DNA of 64,000 bases from Gemmatimonadota bacterium (GCA_016874005.1 VGVQ01000022.1:1-64000), one strand, 5' to 3'. Shown: positions 24,807 through 33,840, counted from the stretch's first letter. Numbers and translations: made by a program. The notes: generated by a model not told the origin, from the letters alone.

Positions 24807-26966
24807 TCAGAAGGCCGTTCGAAACGATACTACCACGCTACGCCGAGGCTCCGGCCTGAAGAACGAGGTGTTGCTCGCCTCGGCGTACAACACGTTGGTC
24901 AGATTGGTTACCGCGACGCCGATGGTGGGAGACACCCCGCCCAGTCGTCCGACCGCCGCCTCAGCCCGCACCGCATGCACCGTGAACGCGGGCAGGCGGT
25001 CGCCGACGGGATTGTCGACCAGGACGATGTCCTTTCGCTCGCCCTGGTGCCGGATCTCGTAGCCGGCCGTGAACCGGCCCCGCGGCTCCCGCCAGAGCAA
25101 CTCGCCACCGACTTTGCTGGAGTAGCTATCCCCTACCGGACTGCCCTCGTCCGCGTTCTCCGAGTCGAGTCTGGTGAAATGACCGATCCCGTGGAACCCT
25201 CGCCCCAAATCCACCTCGGCCAGTGCCTCGATCCCGCGATCGCGGAGTTTCTGGACGTTCTGGTTCTGGAACGCGGGGAAATTATTGACCCGGGTACCCA
25301 GCGCCACGGCCCGGATTCCGTTCGAGATAGTGTTGGAAAAGAGAAACAGCTCCGCATAGAACCGCGCCGAGCGGAACTTGAAGCCGATGTCGGCGTTGAG
25401 GCTGGTCTCAGGTGTCAGGTCGGGGTTGTCGACCTGGTAGCCGTTGCCTTCCGCCGTCACCCCGTCGAAGTACCGCTCCACCAGATTGGGGGCCCGGAAC
25501 GCCCGGCCGAGCGAACCGACCAGATTGAGTCGATCGGTGACCGCGAACCGGCCGCTCACCCCGCCGACCACGGTCTCGTGCGCCGCGTCGATGCCGCCGC
25601 AGCTTCGGGGGAGCCCCGCGGTTTGCCGGGTGGTCGACTGGACCGTCTGTGCCCTGATCCCGAGGCCGAGGGTGAATCGGTCATGGAGCGCGAGGTCGCT
25701 CTGCCCGAAGAGCCCGGCGTTCCAGACCAGCGCGTTCGGTAGCGTCGGGGCGGTCGTGGTCCGGACCCGAGGGGGCCCGAACCCGGTGTTGGTCGTGGTG
25801 ACGCTGCTGTCGCTGTTGCGTGACTGGTCGAGGTACCAGTCGATCCCGTAGGTCACGGTGTGCCGCTGCCCGATGACCTTGGCCGCCTCGACCCGGGCCC
25901 CGGTGCTGGTGATGTCGGTGAGGTTCCGGCTTCGGATCGAGATCCCGGCCGTGGGCGGCAGCGGCGCCCCGAAGGGGATATCGATCGCCTGATCGAAGGT
26001 CCGGGCGTTCCACCCTCGGAATACCGTCGCGCTCACCCGGTCAGCCAGCACCGATGACACCCGGGCCGCCTGGTAGCCGGCCACCACCCTGGTGACCGCT
26101 TGGTCCGGATAGAGCAGCCGGATCACCGCGCCCGATTGGTCGCCTAACGCCGAGCCGTCGACGTAGCCGAAGCCGGCGTTCCGGGCCTCGTACCGGCTGG
26201 CCCGCACGGTGAACTGCTGAGTCTCGTCGAGATCGTACTGGAACCCCGCCGAGTAGCGTTCATCGGTGACACCAGTGTCGTTTACCTTGGTGCGCCCGGC
26301 AAGTTGGAGTCGGCCGAACGTCCCGGCCGGGGCGGCGTAGGCGTCCGCGTCACGGTAGCCCGCGCTGGCCACGAACCCGAGCCGGCCGCTCCGCCCGCTG
26401 CCGCCGATCCGGACGGTGTTCTGGCCGTCGGCCGAGCTGTAGCGGTAGCTGACGGCACCCCGGAACCCGTCGGCGCCGAACACCGGCGGTCGCTGGGTCA
26501 CCTGATTGACCACCCCGCCGATCGCGTCGGTCCCATACAACACCGAACTCGGACCCCGGACGATCTCGACCCGGCTGACGGCGTCCACGTCGGTGATCGC
26601 CGGGATCTCGCCGAAGTCCTGCTGCCGCCGGGGATTGTTGAGCTTGAGCCCGTCTTCGGCGAGGAGGATCCGCTGGCCCCGCTGACCCCGGATCGACAAT
26701 CGGGTCTGATTCGGTCCCACCCCGGTCACGTCGACCCCCGGGAGGTTCCGGAACAGGTCCGCGATTCCGTTAGGGGCCTCCCGCCGGATCACGCTCGAGT
26801 CGACGACCAGCACCGGGCTCGCCGTCCGCGCCACCTGTTGGGGCTGACGCGAGGCGGTGACGACGATCGGGACCAGCTTCGAAACCCGGGTGGTGTCGGT
26901 TCGCTCTTGGGCTGCCAGGCTGGCGCCCGTCAGCGCCATGGGCAAGAGAATGAGGGTGCAGAGCAT
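24807..26966 (-). CDS. TonB-dependent outer-membrane receptor
   Basis: A 719-residue receptor with a signal peptide (near GASLAAQ), a TonB-box-like start (IVVTASRQPQQ), a plug domain (about 40-165) with LPGVDVTGVG, RGQRGQRILLAEDGL and VEIVRGPSSVLYGTDAIGG, and a 22-strand type barrel that ends in aromatic VVSFRTAF. The plug resembles those of BtuB/CirA-like receptors for corrinoids, siderophores or heme, but the ligand cannot be determined. It lies 91 bases downstream of a NarL-type regulator gene on the same strand and may be controlled by it. No riboswitch-like element was recognised upstream. Confidence 0.92.
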   Translation of the reverse strand: MLCTLILLPMALTGASLAAQERTDTTRVSKLVPIVVTASRQPQQVARTASPVLVVDSSVIRREAPNGIADLFRNLPGVDVTGVGPNQTRLSIRGQRGQRILLAEDGLKLNNPRRQQDFGEIPAITDVDAVSRVEIVRGPSSVLYGTDAIGGVVNQVTQRPPVFGADGFRGAVSYRYSSADGQNTVRIGGSGRSGRLGFVASAGYRDADAYAAPAGTFGRLQLAGRTKVNDTGVTDERYSAGFQYDLDETQQFTVRASRYEARNAGFGYVDGSALGDQSGAVIRLLYPDQAVTRVVAGYQAARVSSVLADRVSATVFRGWNARTFDQAIDIPFGAPLPPTAGISIRSRNLTDITSTGARVEAAKVIGQRHTVTYGIDWYLDQSRNSDSSVTTTNTGFGPPRVRTTTAPTLPNALVWNAGLFGQSDLALHDRFTLGLGIRAQTVQSTTRQTAGLPRSCGGIDAAHETVVGGVSGRFAVTDRLNLVGSLGRAFRAPNLVERYFDGVTAEGNGYQVDNPDLTPETSLNADIGFKFRSARFYAELFLFSNTISNGIRAVALGTRVNNFPAFQNQNVQKLRDRGIEALAEVDLGRGFHGIGHFTRLDSENADEGSPVGDSYSSKVGGELLWREPRGRFTAGYEIRHQGERKDIVLVDNPVGDRLPAFTVHAVRAEAAVGRLGGVSPTIGVAVTNLTNVLYAEASNTSFFRPEPRRSVVVSFRTAF

Positions 26967-27057
26967 CCGAAAAGCTCGGTCGAGGTTCGAGCCTCAAAGT
27001 GCCGTCCCGCAACGAGATCCGGCACCGAACCGCTACGGGGCGGGAGTAACCGTAGTT

Positions 27058-27702
27058 CTACGGGATCAGTCTCGCCTCGATCGCCAACCGGGTCAGCCCC
27101 GCCGTGCTGGGAACCCCCACCTTCCGAATCATCGACTCGCGGTACGACTCCACCGTTCGAACCCTCAGGCCGAGCTCGGCGGCCAGCTCCTTGTTGGTCT
27201 TCCCGCTCGCGACCCCGATCAGCACCTCGCGCTCCCGCCTGGTCAACAACGCGAGCCGGCTCGCCGCGGCTTGCGCCAGAATTGGGCTGGCGTCCTCTCG
27301 TTTGACCCCCGCGACCACCGCGTACCGGGTCTCGCCTCCGAAGACCGCTCGGACCGCGTCGCGCAGTTCGGAGGGGCGGGAGTCCTTCCTGAGGTATCCG
27401 TGGGCCCCCGCCTTCACCGATTCCAGAACGTACTCGGCATGGTCGTGCACGCTCAGCATCAACACCTTGGCGCCCGGCCATTTGGTCTTGCAGGGGCCGA
27501 TCAGGTCGATGCCGTTGCCGCCAGGCAGGTTGATATCGAGAATCACCACGTCCGGGATCGCACCCGTCAGACCTAACGCCGTGGGACCGTCCCCCGCTTC
27601 GCCGACCACGTCGAAGCCCGGTCCCGAGAGGGCCTGACGGATCCCCTCTCGGACCAACGGGTGGTCATCGACCAGAACGACTCGGATCGCCGCCCCGCTC
27701 AT
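27058..27702 (-). CDS. NarL/FixJ-family response regulator
   Basis: A 214-residue two-domain regulator. The receiver has the acidic pair in VLVDDHP, phosphoacceptor Asp56 in VILDINLPGGNGIDL and a KAGAHGYLRKDSRP lysine loop. The LuxR-type helix-turn-helix follows at about 145-210: LTRREREVLIGVASGKTNKE, then LAAELGLRVRTVESYRESMI. Its start overlaps the end of the histidine kinase gene by four bases. The pair forms a NarX/NarL-like two-component system and probably controls nearby genes such as the TonB receptor. Confidence 0.93.
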   Translation of the reverse strand: MSGAAIRVVLVDDHPLVREGIRQALSGPGFDVVGEAGDGPTALGLTGAIPDVVILDINLPGGNGIDLIGPCKTKWPGAKVLMLSVHDHAEYVLESVKAGAHGYLRKDSRPSELRDAVRAVFGGETRYAVVAGVKREDASPILAQAAASRLALLTRREREVLIGVASGKTNKELAAELGLRVRTVESYRESMIRKVGVPSTAGLTRLAIEARLIP

Positions 27703-29438
27703 CGGCCAGCCACCGGCATTTCCATCGCCAGGGCCAGCCCGCCCCAGCCGCTCGTTTCCAATGCCACCCGTCCCCCTTCTGCCTCGATCCGCTCCCTCAG
27801 TCCAAACAGCCCCGATCGGCCCGGCCCGGAGGCGAGCCGCTCTCGGTCGGCGGGAGCGATGCCCTGGCCGTCGTCGAGCAGGCGCACCTCGAGCCGCTCC
27901 CCGGTTCGGCGGGCCTCCAGTCTGACCCGGGTGGCGTTGGCGTGGCGAGCCACGTTGGCGAGCCCCTCCTGCACCGCCCGGAAGACCGCGAGTTCAGCGG
28001 CCGGGGTCAATGCCTTGGTGGCTTCCGCCTCGACCTCGACCTCGACCGCGAGGCCGCTCCACTGCCGGAAATCGGCGGCCAACGTCCGGATCGCGGGCGC
28101 CAGTCCCAGATCGTTGAGCAGGGCGGGGCGGAGGTCCTCGATGACGTTGCGGATGCTCTGATTGCCGCGATCGACCAGGCCGATCAGCCGCTCGACCTTC
28201 GCCGCCATTTCCCCAGACGCTTCGTCCTGGACCGCGCCAAGGCCCAGCTTGAGCGCCGAAAATACTTGGGCCGTTTCGTCGTGGAGCTCTCGCCCAACGC
28301 GGCGGCGCTGCTCTTCGTGCTGCTGGATCATCCGGACCGAGAGCCGCTCGAGATCGTCCTGACGCAACGCCAGCGCCCGGTCCAGCGCCGCGCTCCGGAG
28401 CGCCGAGCCGATCTGCCCGCCCACCGCGGCGAGCACGCTCGGATCGAGGGCGGTGAAGGCCGCCGCCACGTCCCCAGCGATCGCCAAGACCATGGGTCCG
28501 TCGCCGTCGTCGCCGAGCGGAAGCGCCGCGAGAAAGGGGACCCCGCCGGCACCCGACCGGTGCCCGATCAGCTCGGCGGTCCCGCCCGCCGCCGCTTTCT
28601 GGACGGTCTCGAGGACCGGGGCCGGCACTCCCCGTTCCGACCAGGGTTGGCAGATGCCCGAACCCTGGGCCAGGGCCGCGCCGCTCGGAGTCACCCGAAA
28701 CAGGCCAGCCCCCCGGACGCCGCGAAGACCGAGCGGCCGCTCGAGCAGCGACGCCAGACCATCGCTCCGACCTCGGGCCACCTCGCCCGAGAGCGCCACC
28801 AAGGTGCCCAGTCCGGCACGGAATTCCTCGATGACGAGCAGCAGGACACCGGCCCCGGTGAGCAGCACGAAGATCGCGTCGAGGAAGTAGCCCCAGGGAT
28901 TCCACGCTCCCCGAGCTCGGAGAATCGGGTAGTCGAGGTGGTGGAGGGCCCAGAGCGCGAACGTCACCGCGAGGAAGGTCGAGGCCGACGACCCGGTCCG
29001 CCGGCGGTAACGCCAGAACACCCACGCGGTCCAGAACGTGGTCGCCCCGAGGAAGACCACCGTCGTCCCCGCGGCCAGGGCAAAGCTGTCCAACCAGAAG
29101 ATGGCGGCATAGGACCACGCCAGGGGAAAGGCGACCGCGGCCCAGAACCACGGCCGCCAACGCAGCTCCCGCTCGAAGACCATCGCGGCGTACAACAGGG
29201 CCAACGCGGTCCAGCCGATGATCACCTGGTGCGAATAGAGAAAGGCCCACCGCTCGGTCGCCAGGAACGACACGATCGCCACCAGCCCCGCCCCATAGAG
29301 GCCGAACGCCACCGACCACCAGAAGAAATGGGGCTTCCGATAGCGGCGGTTCAAAAAGGCGAACAGCAGGCTCAGCCCGAAGGTGGTTGCCGCTTGGAAA
29401 AGCGCCGCGGCCGCCTCGGTCTCGGTGAAGACGGTCAT
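27699..29438 (-). CDS. NarX-type sensor histidine kinase with N-terminal multi-pass membrane domain
   Basis: A 579-residue kinase. The first 230 residues contain about seven membrane segments with no visible periplasmic domain. A GAF-like region occupies about 240-370. The HisKA_3 dimerisation domain has the phospho-histidine in RRRVGRELHDETAQ, and the ATPase domain has VQEGLANVARHA, LLDDGQGIAP and GLFGLRERIEAEGG. All kinase motifs are intact. I start at ATG 29438, which has GGAG seven bases upstream and overlaps (ATGA) the original stop codon of the interrupted DUF4304 gene; the open frame extends nine codons further. Confidence 0.87.
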   Translation of the reverse strand: MTVFTETEAAAALFQAATTFGLSLLFAFLNRRYRKPHFFWWSVAFGLYGAGLVAIVSFLATERWAFLYSHQVIIGWTALALLYAAMVFERELRWRPWFWAAVAFPLAWSYAAIFWLDSFALAAGTTVVFLGATTFWTAWVFWRYRRRTGSSASTFLAVTFALWALHHLDYPILRARGAWNPWGYFLDAIFVLLTGAGVLLLVIEEFRAGLGTLVALSGEVARGRSDGLASLLERPLGLRGVRGAGLFRVTPSGAALAQGSGICQPWSERGVPAPVLETVQKAAAGGTAELIGHRSGAGGVPFLAALPLGDDGDGPMVLAIAGDVAAAFTALDPSVLAAVGGQIGSALRSAALDRALALRQDDLERLSVRMIQQHEEQRRRVGRELHDETAQVFSALKLGLGAVQDEASGEMAAKVERLIGLVDRGNQSIRNVIEDLRPALLNDLGLAPAIRTLAADFRQWSGLAVEVEVEAEATKALTPAAELAVFRAVQEGLANVARHANATRVRLEARRTGERLEVRLLDDGQGIAPADRERLASGPGRSGLFGLRERIEAEGGRVALETSGWGGLALAMEMPVAGR

Positions 29439-30055
29439 CGGGCCACTCCATGCGTCGCAGCCCAACGAGCCACCGGCTCGGCGTGCCCGACCAGAGACAC
29501 CCGTGGCTCGGCCAGATAGCGATCGAGGGCGGCGCTGGCTCCCGACAAGTCGCCCGATCGGATCAGCGCCGCGATCGTGAACGGGGAAGGCGAGCCTTCC
29601 AGCCGGCCGAACTCAGACTACGTGGGTTGCCGCCCGAACCAAGCCAGACCCGCCGCGCCCAGCGCGCCGGCCACCGCCTCGCCGATCGGCTCCGTGGGCC
29701 CGTCGGCGGCGACCTCCCACCACCGGTCTTCCGCCGGCGAGAGCAGAAAGCCGAGGCGCTCCCGAATCTGGCACGCCTCGATGGCGGGCCGGTCGAGGTA
29801 GGGTCGATAGAAACGGAACGCCTCGATCGCGGCCACCATCGTCAGCAGCTCGGGGTAAGCCACACCCAACTCGACCGTGAACCGCCCCGTCTCCCCTTCG
29901 TTCCATTTGCCCAGCACCACCTCCACGAGGTCGATCCGATCGGCGCGGCGTTTGGTCCAGACGCGGCCATGGCGCCTGAACTCCGCCCCGATCAGGGGCA
30001 CGCTCAGATGCTTGATGTTGATCCGCTCGATCAGGTGATTGACCGGCGCTCCCAC
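29435..30055 (-). pseudogene. DUF4304-family gene interrupted by an in-frame TAG codon
   Basis: From a GTG at 30055 the frame reads VGAPVNHLIERINIKHLSVP, then RRHGRVWTKRRADRID, GRFTVELGVAYPEL, CQIRERLGFLL and DRWWEVAAD, which is the DUF4304 pattern. It stops at an amber TAG at 29620-29618 (after GRQPT). The same frame continues without another stop for 60 codons: FTIAALIRSGDLSGASAALD, then RYLAEPRVSLVGHAEPVARW. It closes at a TGA that overlaps the kinase ATG as ATGA. The tail fits the C-terminal helical part of DUF4304 proteins and has normal GC-rich third positions. So the full gene was about 206 codons, and the amber is a recent mutation, a sequencing error or a read-through site. If translated only to TAG, the product is 145 residues. 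Confidence 0.75.
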
Positions 30056-30059
30056 CTCG

Positions 30060-30404
30060 CTAGACCCCCAACGAGGTGTGGAAGTACGATTTCCGCCGCC
30101 ACAATAGGCCATCCTTGAAGCCGTAGTAGTCGGCGTAGTCGGCGGTGAACGGGGTCCCGTCCGGCTTGGCCCCGACGAAATGTCCGAAATGGGCTCCTTC
30201 GCGGTCGTTGGCGATCAGGTGATCGAGATGATGGCGGCCGTGGATTTGCCGGACTTCGCGGTAGAAGTGGATCACGGCGTCGCGGCCCATCAGCGGCTCG
30301 AACCCGGGACGGTCGTAGCGCACCTCGGGGTGAAGCTGATTCGCGAGCGCGTCCCAATCCCTCCCGTCGATCGCCTGAAACATCGTCCGGATGAAATCGT
30401 CCAT
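30060..30404 (-). CDS. SnoaL/ketosteroid-isomerase-like protein
   Basis: A 114-residue NTF2-fold protein: MDDFIRTMFQAIDGRDWDAL, then LHPEVRYDRPGFEPLMGRDA, IHFYREVRQIHGRHHLDHLI and a C-terminal strand pair ending FKDGLLWRRKSYF. This is the full length for single-domain SnoaL-like proteins, which act as isomerases, cyclases or small-ligand binders. It has no signal peptide. It lies between the M19-like gene (19 bases upstream) and the DUF4304 remnant, so it is probably co-transcribed with both. The substrate is unknown. Confidence 0.82.
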   Translation of the reverse strand: MDDFIRTMFQAIDGRDWDALANQLHPEVRYDRPGFEPLMGRDAVIHFYREVRQIHGRHHLDHLIANDREGAHFGHFVGAKPDGTPFTADYADYYGFKDGLLWRRKSYFHTSLGV

Positions 30405-30423
30405 GGTCGATCGTCCTCCCGGG

Positions 30424-31461
30424 CTAGCCGATGACGGCGCGGTAGAGCCGCCGGACGTTGACCCCCATGACCAACTCCACCTCGCGGGCGGTGAGTCCCC
30501 GCTTACTCAGTCCGTCCCACACCACTTCCATCCGCCGCGGTCCGTTCAACTCGTCGATGAAGTAGGGCAGGTCGCTGTCGACGACTTGCGCCCCCTCTTC
30601 GCGTTTCAGCTCGGCGAGGTACTCCGGGGTGAGTTCGATCACTCGGTGATCCCGGTCGCTGCCGATCGCCACGCTCTCGATGCCAGCCACCCGGATCGCG
30701 TGAAGGACGTGGTCGAAGTACGCCGAGAGGTTGTCCTTCTTCTTGGTGGTGAGGAAGGGGCGCATCTGGCAGATCCCCACCACTCCCCCGCGGCCGGCCA
30801 GGCGGCGGAGGTTCTCGTCGGTGGTGTTGCGGCGGTGTTGGTGGACCGCCGTGCAGGCCGTGTGCGACACGATGACCGGCGCGCTCGAGGCCTCGATGGC
30901 GCCGGCCATGGTTTCCATGTTGGCGTGGGAGAGGTCGATCAAGATCCGGGTGTGGTTCAGGCGGTCGATCATCTCCCGGCCGAACTCGGTCAGCCCACCG
31001 GTCTCCCAGCAGCCGACCCCGACCTCGTTCCGGGTGTTGTAGGTGAGCTGACAACTTCGCAGACCCAGCCGGTGAAAGAGATCGACCCGATCCACGGAGC
31101 GGCCGAATTGGCTGGTGTTCTGGTAGAGATAGAAGACCGCCAGCCGGCGGCTGGTCCGGGCCCGGTCGATGTCGGCGGCGGTGGTCGCCTTGAGCAGCAG
31201 GGTCGGGTGCTGGGCGATGAAACGGTCGTGCTCCGCGATGGCGTCGAGCGCGAGTGCCACGGCTTCGGCGCCTTCCGGCTTGGGGTCGCAGAGGGTCACC
31301 GTGATCGCGTCCATTCCGCTGGCCAGCATCTCCCCGATCAAGCTGCTGGGGTAGTCGGTCCGTAACTCCCCCATCGCGTCGACGATCAGTCGATCGCTCG
31401 GCTGCCTCCCCCGGACCAGGGGCGCGGCGGCGAGGGAGGCGAGCAGGGTCCTGCGGTCCAT
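30424..31461 (-). CDS. Exported M19 membrane-dipeptidase-like protein with altered metal ligands
   Basis: A 345-residue protein with a Tat-like leader (MDRRTLLASLAAAPLVRG). The TIM-barrel pattern of renal-dipeptidase (M19) enzymes is clear: LIDLSHANMETM, APVIVSHTACTAV, HRRNTTDENLR and AIGSDRDH. The two histidines of the second metal site are kept. The first-site HxD, DGHND in the family, is DAMGE here, and the bridging Glu region (IEGG-like) reads YLYQNTS. So the binuclear zinc centre cannot form as in known enzymes. It may be a binding protein, a mononuclear enzyme or an enzyme of different specificity. I chose ATG 31461 because it starts the leader. Confidence 0.78.
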   Translation of the reverse strand: MDRRTLLASLAAAPLVRGRQPSDRLIVDAMGELRTDYPSSLIGEMLASGMDAITVTLCDPKPEGAEAVALALDAIAEHDRFIAQHPTLLLKATTAADIDRARTSRRLAVFYLYQNTSQFGRSVDRVDLFHRLGLRSCQLTYNTRNEVGVGCWETGGLTEFGREMIDRLNHTRILIDLSHANMETMAGAIEASSAPVIVSHTACTAVHQHRRNTTDENLRRLAGRGGVVGICQMRPFLTTKKKDNLSAYFDHVLHAIRVAGIESVAIGSDRDHRVIELTPEYLAELKREEGAQVVDSDLPYFIDELNGPRRMEVVWDGLSKRGLTAREVELVMGVNVRRLYRAVIG

Positions 31462-31530
31462 GAGCGGCTCCGAGTGGTCGAGGCTGTGGATCGGGTGGCC
31501 CAGCCCGGCCGATGTGCCCCCGTCCACCCG

Positions 31531-31539
31531 TGGTATGAT
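31531..31539 (+). promoter_or_regulatory. Candidate extended -10 promoter for the 31616 gene
   Basis: TGGTATGAT contains a TG-N extended -10 with TATGAT, 76 bases before the ATG at 31616. No good -35 is needed for an extended -10 promoter and none is seen. It lies in the 154-base gap between divergent genes. Confidence 0.4.
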
Positions 31540-31615
31540 AATGCGCGGTGGGCCGTTTGCCGGTCAGTCGCGGGCGCGGTAGGTTCCAGCGACCTTCTCA
31601 TCGGGATCCACCGAA

Positions 31616-32704
31616 ATGTCTCACAGCCGGCGCGAGTTCCTCGATCGAACCTTGGCGATGAGTGGCGCCCTCGCCCTCTCCACCACTTGGCGCCCCCTCG
31701 CGCGGCCGACGGTCAAGCCAATGCGGATTCTCTTCCTCGGCGGCACCGGGTTCATCGGACCCCACATGGTGCGCCAGGCCATGTACCGCGGCCATTCGGT
31801 GACCCTGTTCAACCGCGGGAAGACCGCTCCCAGTCTCTTCCCGGGGGCCGAAACCCTGATCGGCGACCGCGACGGCAAGATCGACGCGCTCAAAGGCAAG
31901 GAGTGGGACGTCGTGGTCGACAACAGCGGGTACGTTCCCCGCCACGTCCGCGACACCGCCGCGCTGCTCAAGGGCAAGGTGGGCCGCTACATCTTCATCT
32001 CGACCGGGTCGGTGTATCAGTTCGACCAGCCGTTCCTCGATGAGGACGCCAAGCTGCTCGAGGTCAAGGACCCCAAGAGCGAGGACGTCGACAAGTACTA
32101 CGGGGAACTCAAGGTGCTCTGCGAGCAGGCCGTGACCGAGCTGTACGGTCTCAAGGGAACCAACCTCCGACTCCACATCGTGGCTGGCCCCGGCGACCCG
32201 ACCGATCGCTACACCTACTGGCCGATGCGGATCGCGGCCGGCGGTGAGGTGGTCGCCCCGGGCGACCCCACCCACCCGGTGCAGTACATCGACGCTCGGG
32301 ACTTGGCCGAGTTCGTGGTCCGCTGCGCCGAGAACGATATCGGCGGCACCTTCAACACCGCGGGACCGTCCTACGATTCCGTCAGCATGGCCGAGTTCCT
32401 CTACGGGGTGCGAGCCGCCTTCTCGAACCGGGTGTCGTTCACCTGGGTCGACGAGAAGTTCCTCACCGACCAGAAGGCCCGCTATCAGCTGGCCGTCTCC
32501 CAGAACGGTCCGGCCCGCGGGATCATGCAGGTCCGGTCCCAACGGGCGATCGCCGCGGGACTCAACTTCCGACCCCTGGCCGTAACCGCGCGCGATACCT
32601 ATGACTGGTTCAAGTCCGAGTCGGCGGAGCGGCAGGCCAAGCTCGCTCTGAATCTCGATCGCGACGCCAAGTTGCTTGCCGACTGGAAGGCCCGCGCCAA
32701 ATAG
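31616..32704 (+). CDS. Tat-exported NAD-dependent epimerase/dehydratase family protein
   Basis: A 362-residue SDR protein behind a Tat-like leader (SRREFLDRTLAMSGALALS). The Rossmann start is MRILFLGGTGFIGPHMVRQA (glycine motif GGTGFIG). The YxxxK of the active site is YYGELK, with a Ser-rich strand FISTGSVYQ before it. It resembles the reductase/epimerase group whose members modify sugar nucleotides or isoflavones, but an exported NAD-enzyme is uncommon. A carried-in cofactor, as in Tat-exported Gfo/Idh proteins, would fit. The substrate is unknown. The neighbouring 34797 gene also codes for a Tat-leader reductase. Confidence 0.85.
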   Translation: MSHSRREFLDRTLAMSGALALSTTWRPLARPTVKPMRILFLGGTGFIGPHMVRQAMYRGHSVTLFNRGKTAPSLFPGAETLIGDRDGKIDALKGKEWDVVVDNSGYVPRHVRDTAALLKGKVGRYIFISTGSVYQFDQPFLDEDAKLLEVKDPKSEDVDKYYGELKVLCEQAVTELYGLKGTNLRLHIVAGPGDPTDRYTYWPMRIAAGGEVVAPGDPTHPVQYIDARDLAEFVVRCAENDIGGTFNTAGPSYDSVSMAEFLYGVRAAFSNRVSFTWVDEKFLTDQKARYQLAVSQNGPARGIMQVRSQRAIAAGLNFRPLAVTARDTYDWFKSESAERQAKLALNLDRDAKLLADWKARAK

Positions 32705-32814
32705 CCGAGCCCCACGACCTCATCGGCCTCGGCAATGGCCGCCTGGACGGCGGTGATCGTCGCCCAGGCGGCTTGGTCGAACGAACGCGGCGTCGGGTGC
32801 CACTACCGGAAGCA

Positions 32815-32850
32815 GCTCGACCGGCCGACCTGGCGGCCGCCCGGTCGAGC
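32815..32850. terminator. Inverted repeat between convergent genes, possible terminator
   Basis: GCTCGACCGG at 32815-32824 and CCGGTCGAGC at 32841-32850 form a perfect 10-bp stem with a 16-base loop, between two convergent genes (ends at 32704 and 32866). No T-run follows on either side, so it would be a hairpin-type or bidirectional terminator at most. I see no gene in 32705-32865. Confidence 0.45.
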
Positions 32851-32865
32851 GAGCCAAAGCGGTCC

Positions 32866-33591
32866 TCAGCCTAACGAATCCTCGAGGCGGTCCAGCCGCT
32901 CGCCCCACTCCGCCTTGACCCGGTCGGCGGTCGCTCGGTCCGGCAACGGTTCCACCTGCACCTGGACCTGTGCCTTGGCCGCTCCCTTGGCCGTGAACCA
33001 GAACGAGACCGGAACCCCGTCGGCGTCCCGAGCCCGAATCGAACGATCCTTGATCGCCGTCCGGATGGTCAGCGCCGCGTCGCGGAGCCAGCCGCTCCGG
33101 AGTCGGTCGTGACGGCAGGCTCGATACAGCGTGGCCACCGGTACCGGAAAGGTCCGGCTCCGGCTCGCCGAAAACCCGCCGTCCCGGCGTTGGCCCACGG
33201 CTCGAAGGCCTTTGATCCGCTCGTAACCCACCGTGACGGTCTGGGCCCACCATCCGCCGACCCGGTATTTCTCGGCGACGTAGCGGGCGATGTCCCGATG
33301 CGCCCATTCCTGGGCACCGGCTTTGTCGAGGACATAGACCCATTTGGTCCACCCGCATCCGGTCTTGGCCGCCACGGCGTCCTCCCGAATTCCGGCCAGG
33401 GCCGCGTAGTCTGGCGCCGCGTTGGCTGATGGCGATGTGGCTGGGGCGGGGGTTGCCGCGGGCGGGGCCGGCGAGCGGGTGGACGACCCGGGTCGGACGG
33501 TCAGCATCCGTGACCGAGCGGCGGTGTACGATTCACCGGTCTTCTGCATGCGCCGGCGAACCAGGCGCTTGAAATCGCGGTCGGAGGTCAT
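32866..33591 (-). CDS. DUF4287 plus SRPBCC-like protein
   Basis: A 241-residue protein. The N-terminal 27 residues, FKRLVRRRMQKTGESYTAAR, are a recurrent helical motif seen at the start of several small-protein families. A Pro/Ala linker follows. DUF4287 is recognisable at about 80-140 with GAQEWAHRDIARYVAEKY and GGWWAQTVTVGYERIKG. The remaining part, ASRSRTFPVPVATLYRAC and then RDADGVPVSFWFTAKG, looks like an SRPBCC/AHSA1-type ligand-binding fold. It is cytoplasmic, of unknown function. ATG 33591 has GGAG about nine bases upstream. It ends LEDSLG with a TTA-GGC pair just before the stop. Confidence 0.78.
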   Translation of the reverse strand: MTSDRDFKRLVRRRMQKTGESYTAARSRMLTVRPGSSTRSPAPPAATPAPATSPSANAAPDYAALAGIREDAVAAKTGCGWTKWVYVLDKAGAQEWAHRDIARYVAEKYRVGGWWAQTVTVGYERIKGLRAVGQRRDGGFSASRSRTFPVPVATLYRACRHDRLRSGWLRDAALTIRTAIKDRSIRARDADGVPVSFWFTAKGAAKAQVQVQVEPLPDRATADRVKAEWGERLDRLEDSLG

Positions 33592-33773
33592 GCGAGGTAG
33601 CTCCTTTGGTCGAGCCACGGCGAACCACCCCCCAGCAGCGGCGCCATGGCGACGCAAAGGCTCGTCCATCAATCCGAGGGTCTACCCCCCTTTGCCTCTC
33701 GAGGGCCCGCGCTGGGGGTGGGCCGAAGAGGTTGGGCGTGGATCGCCGCCGCCTGCCAATATTCTCCGAGTGA

Positions 33774-33795
33774 GCGCCCTTCGCAAGGAGGGCGC
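33774..33795. terminator. GCAA-tetraloop hairpin in the 33592-33840 intergenic region
   Basis: Read on the plus strand, GCGCCCTTC and GGAGGGCGC pair over nine positions (one T-G pair) around a GCAA tetraloop, followed by CCTTT. It lies 46 bases beyond the end of the aldo/keto reductase gene (minus strand), so it may end that transcript. The rest of the 249-base gap shows no gene. Confidence 0.45.
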
Positions 33796-33840
33796 CCTTT
33801 CGGCCTGTCGGGGCGGGCTTCCGGGGTCGAGGCGACCCGC

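Noticed and set aside
24735-25742. Plus-strand frame of 335 codons
   Set aside because: Antisense to the TonB-dependent receptor, which is complete.
27942-29519. Plus-strand frame of 525 codons
   Set aside because: Antisense to the histidine kinase; its composition is dominated by Arg, Pro and Glu as expected of a shadow.
32720-33358. Minus-strand frame reaching into the gap after the epimerase gene
   Set aside because: It overlaps the DUF4287 gene in another frame and has no family match. The gap 32705-32865 has only a hairpin.
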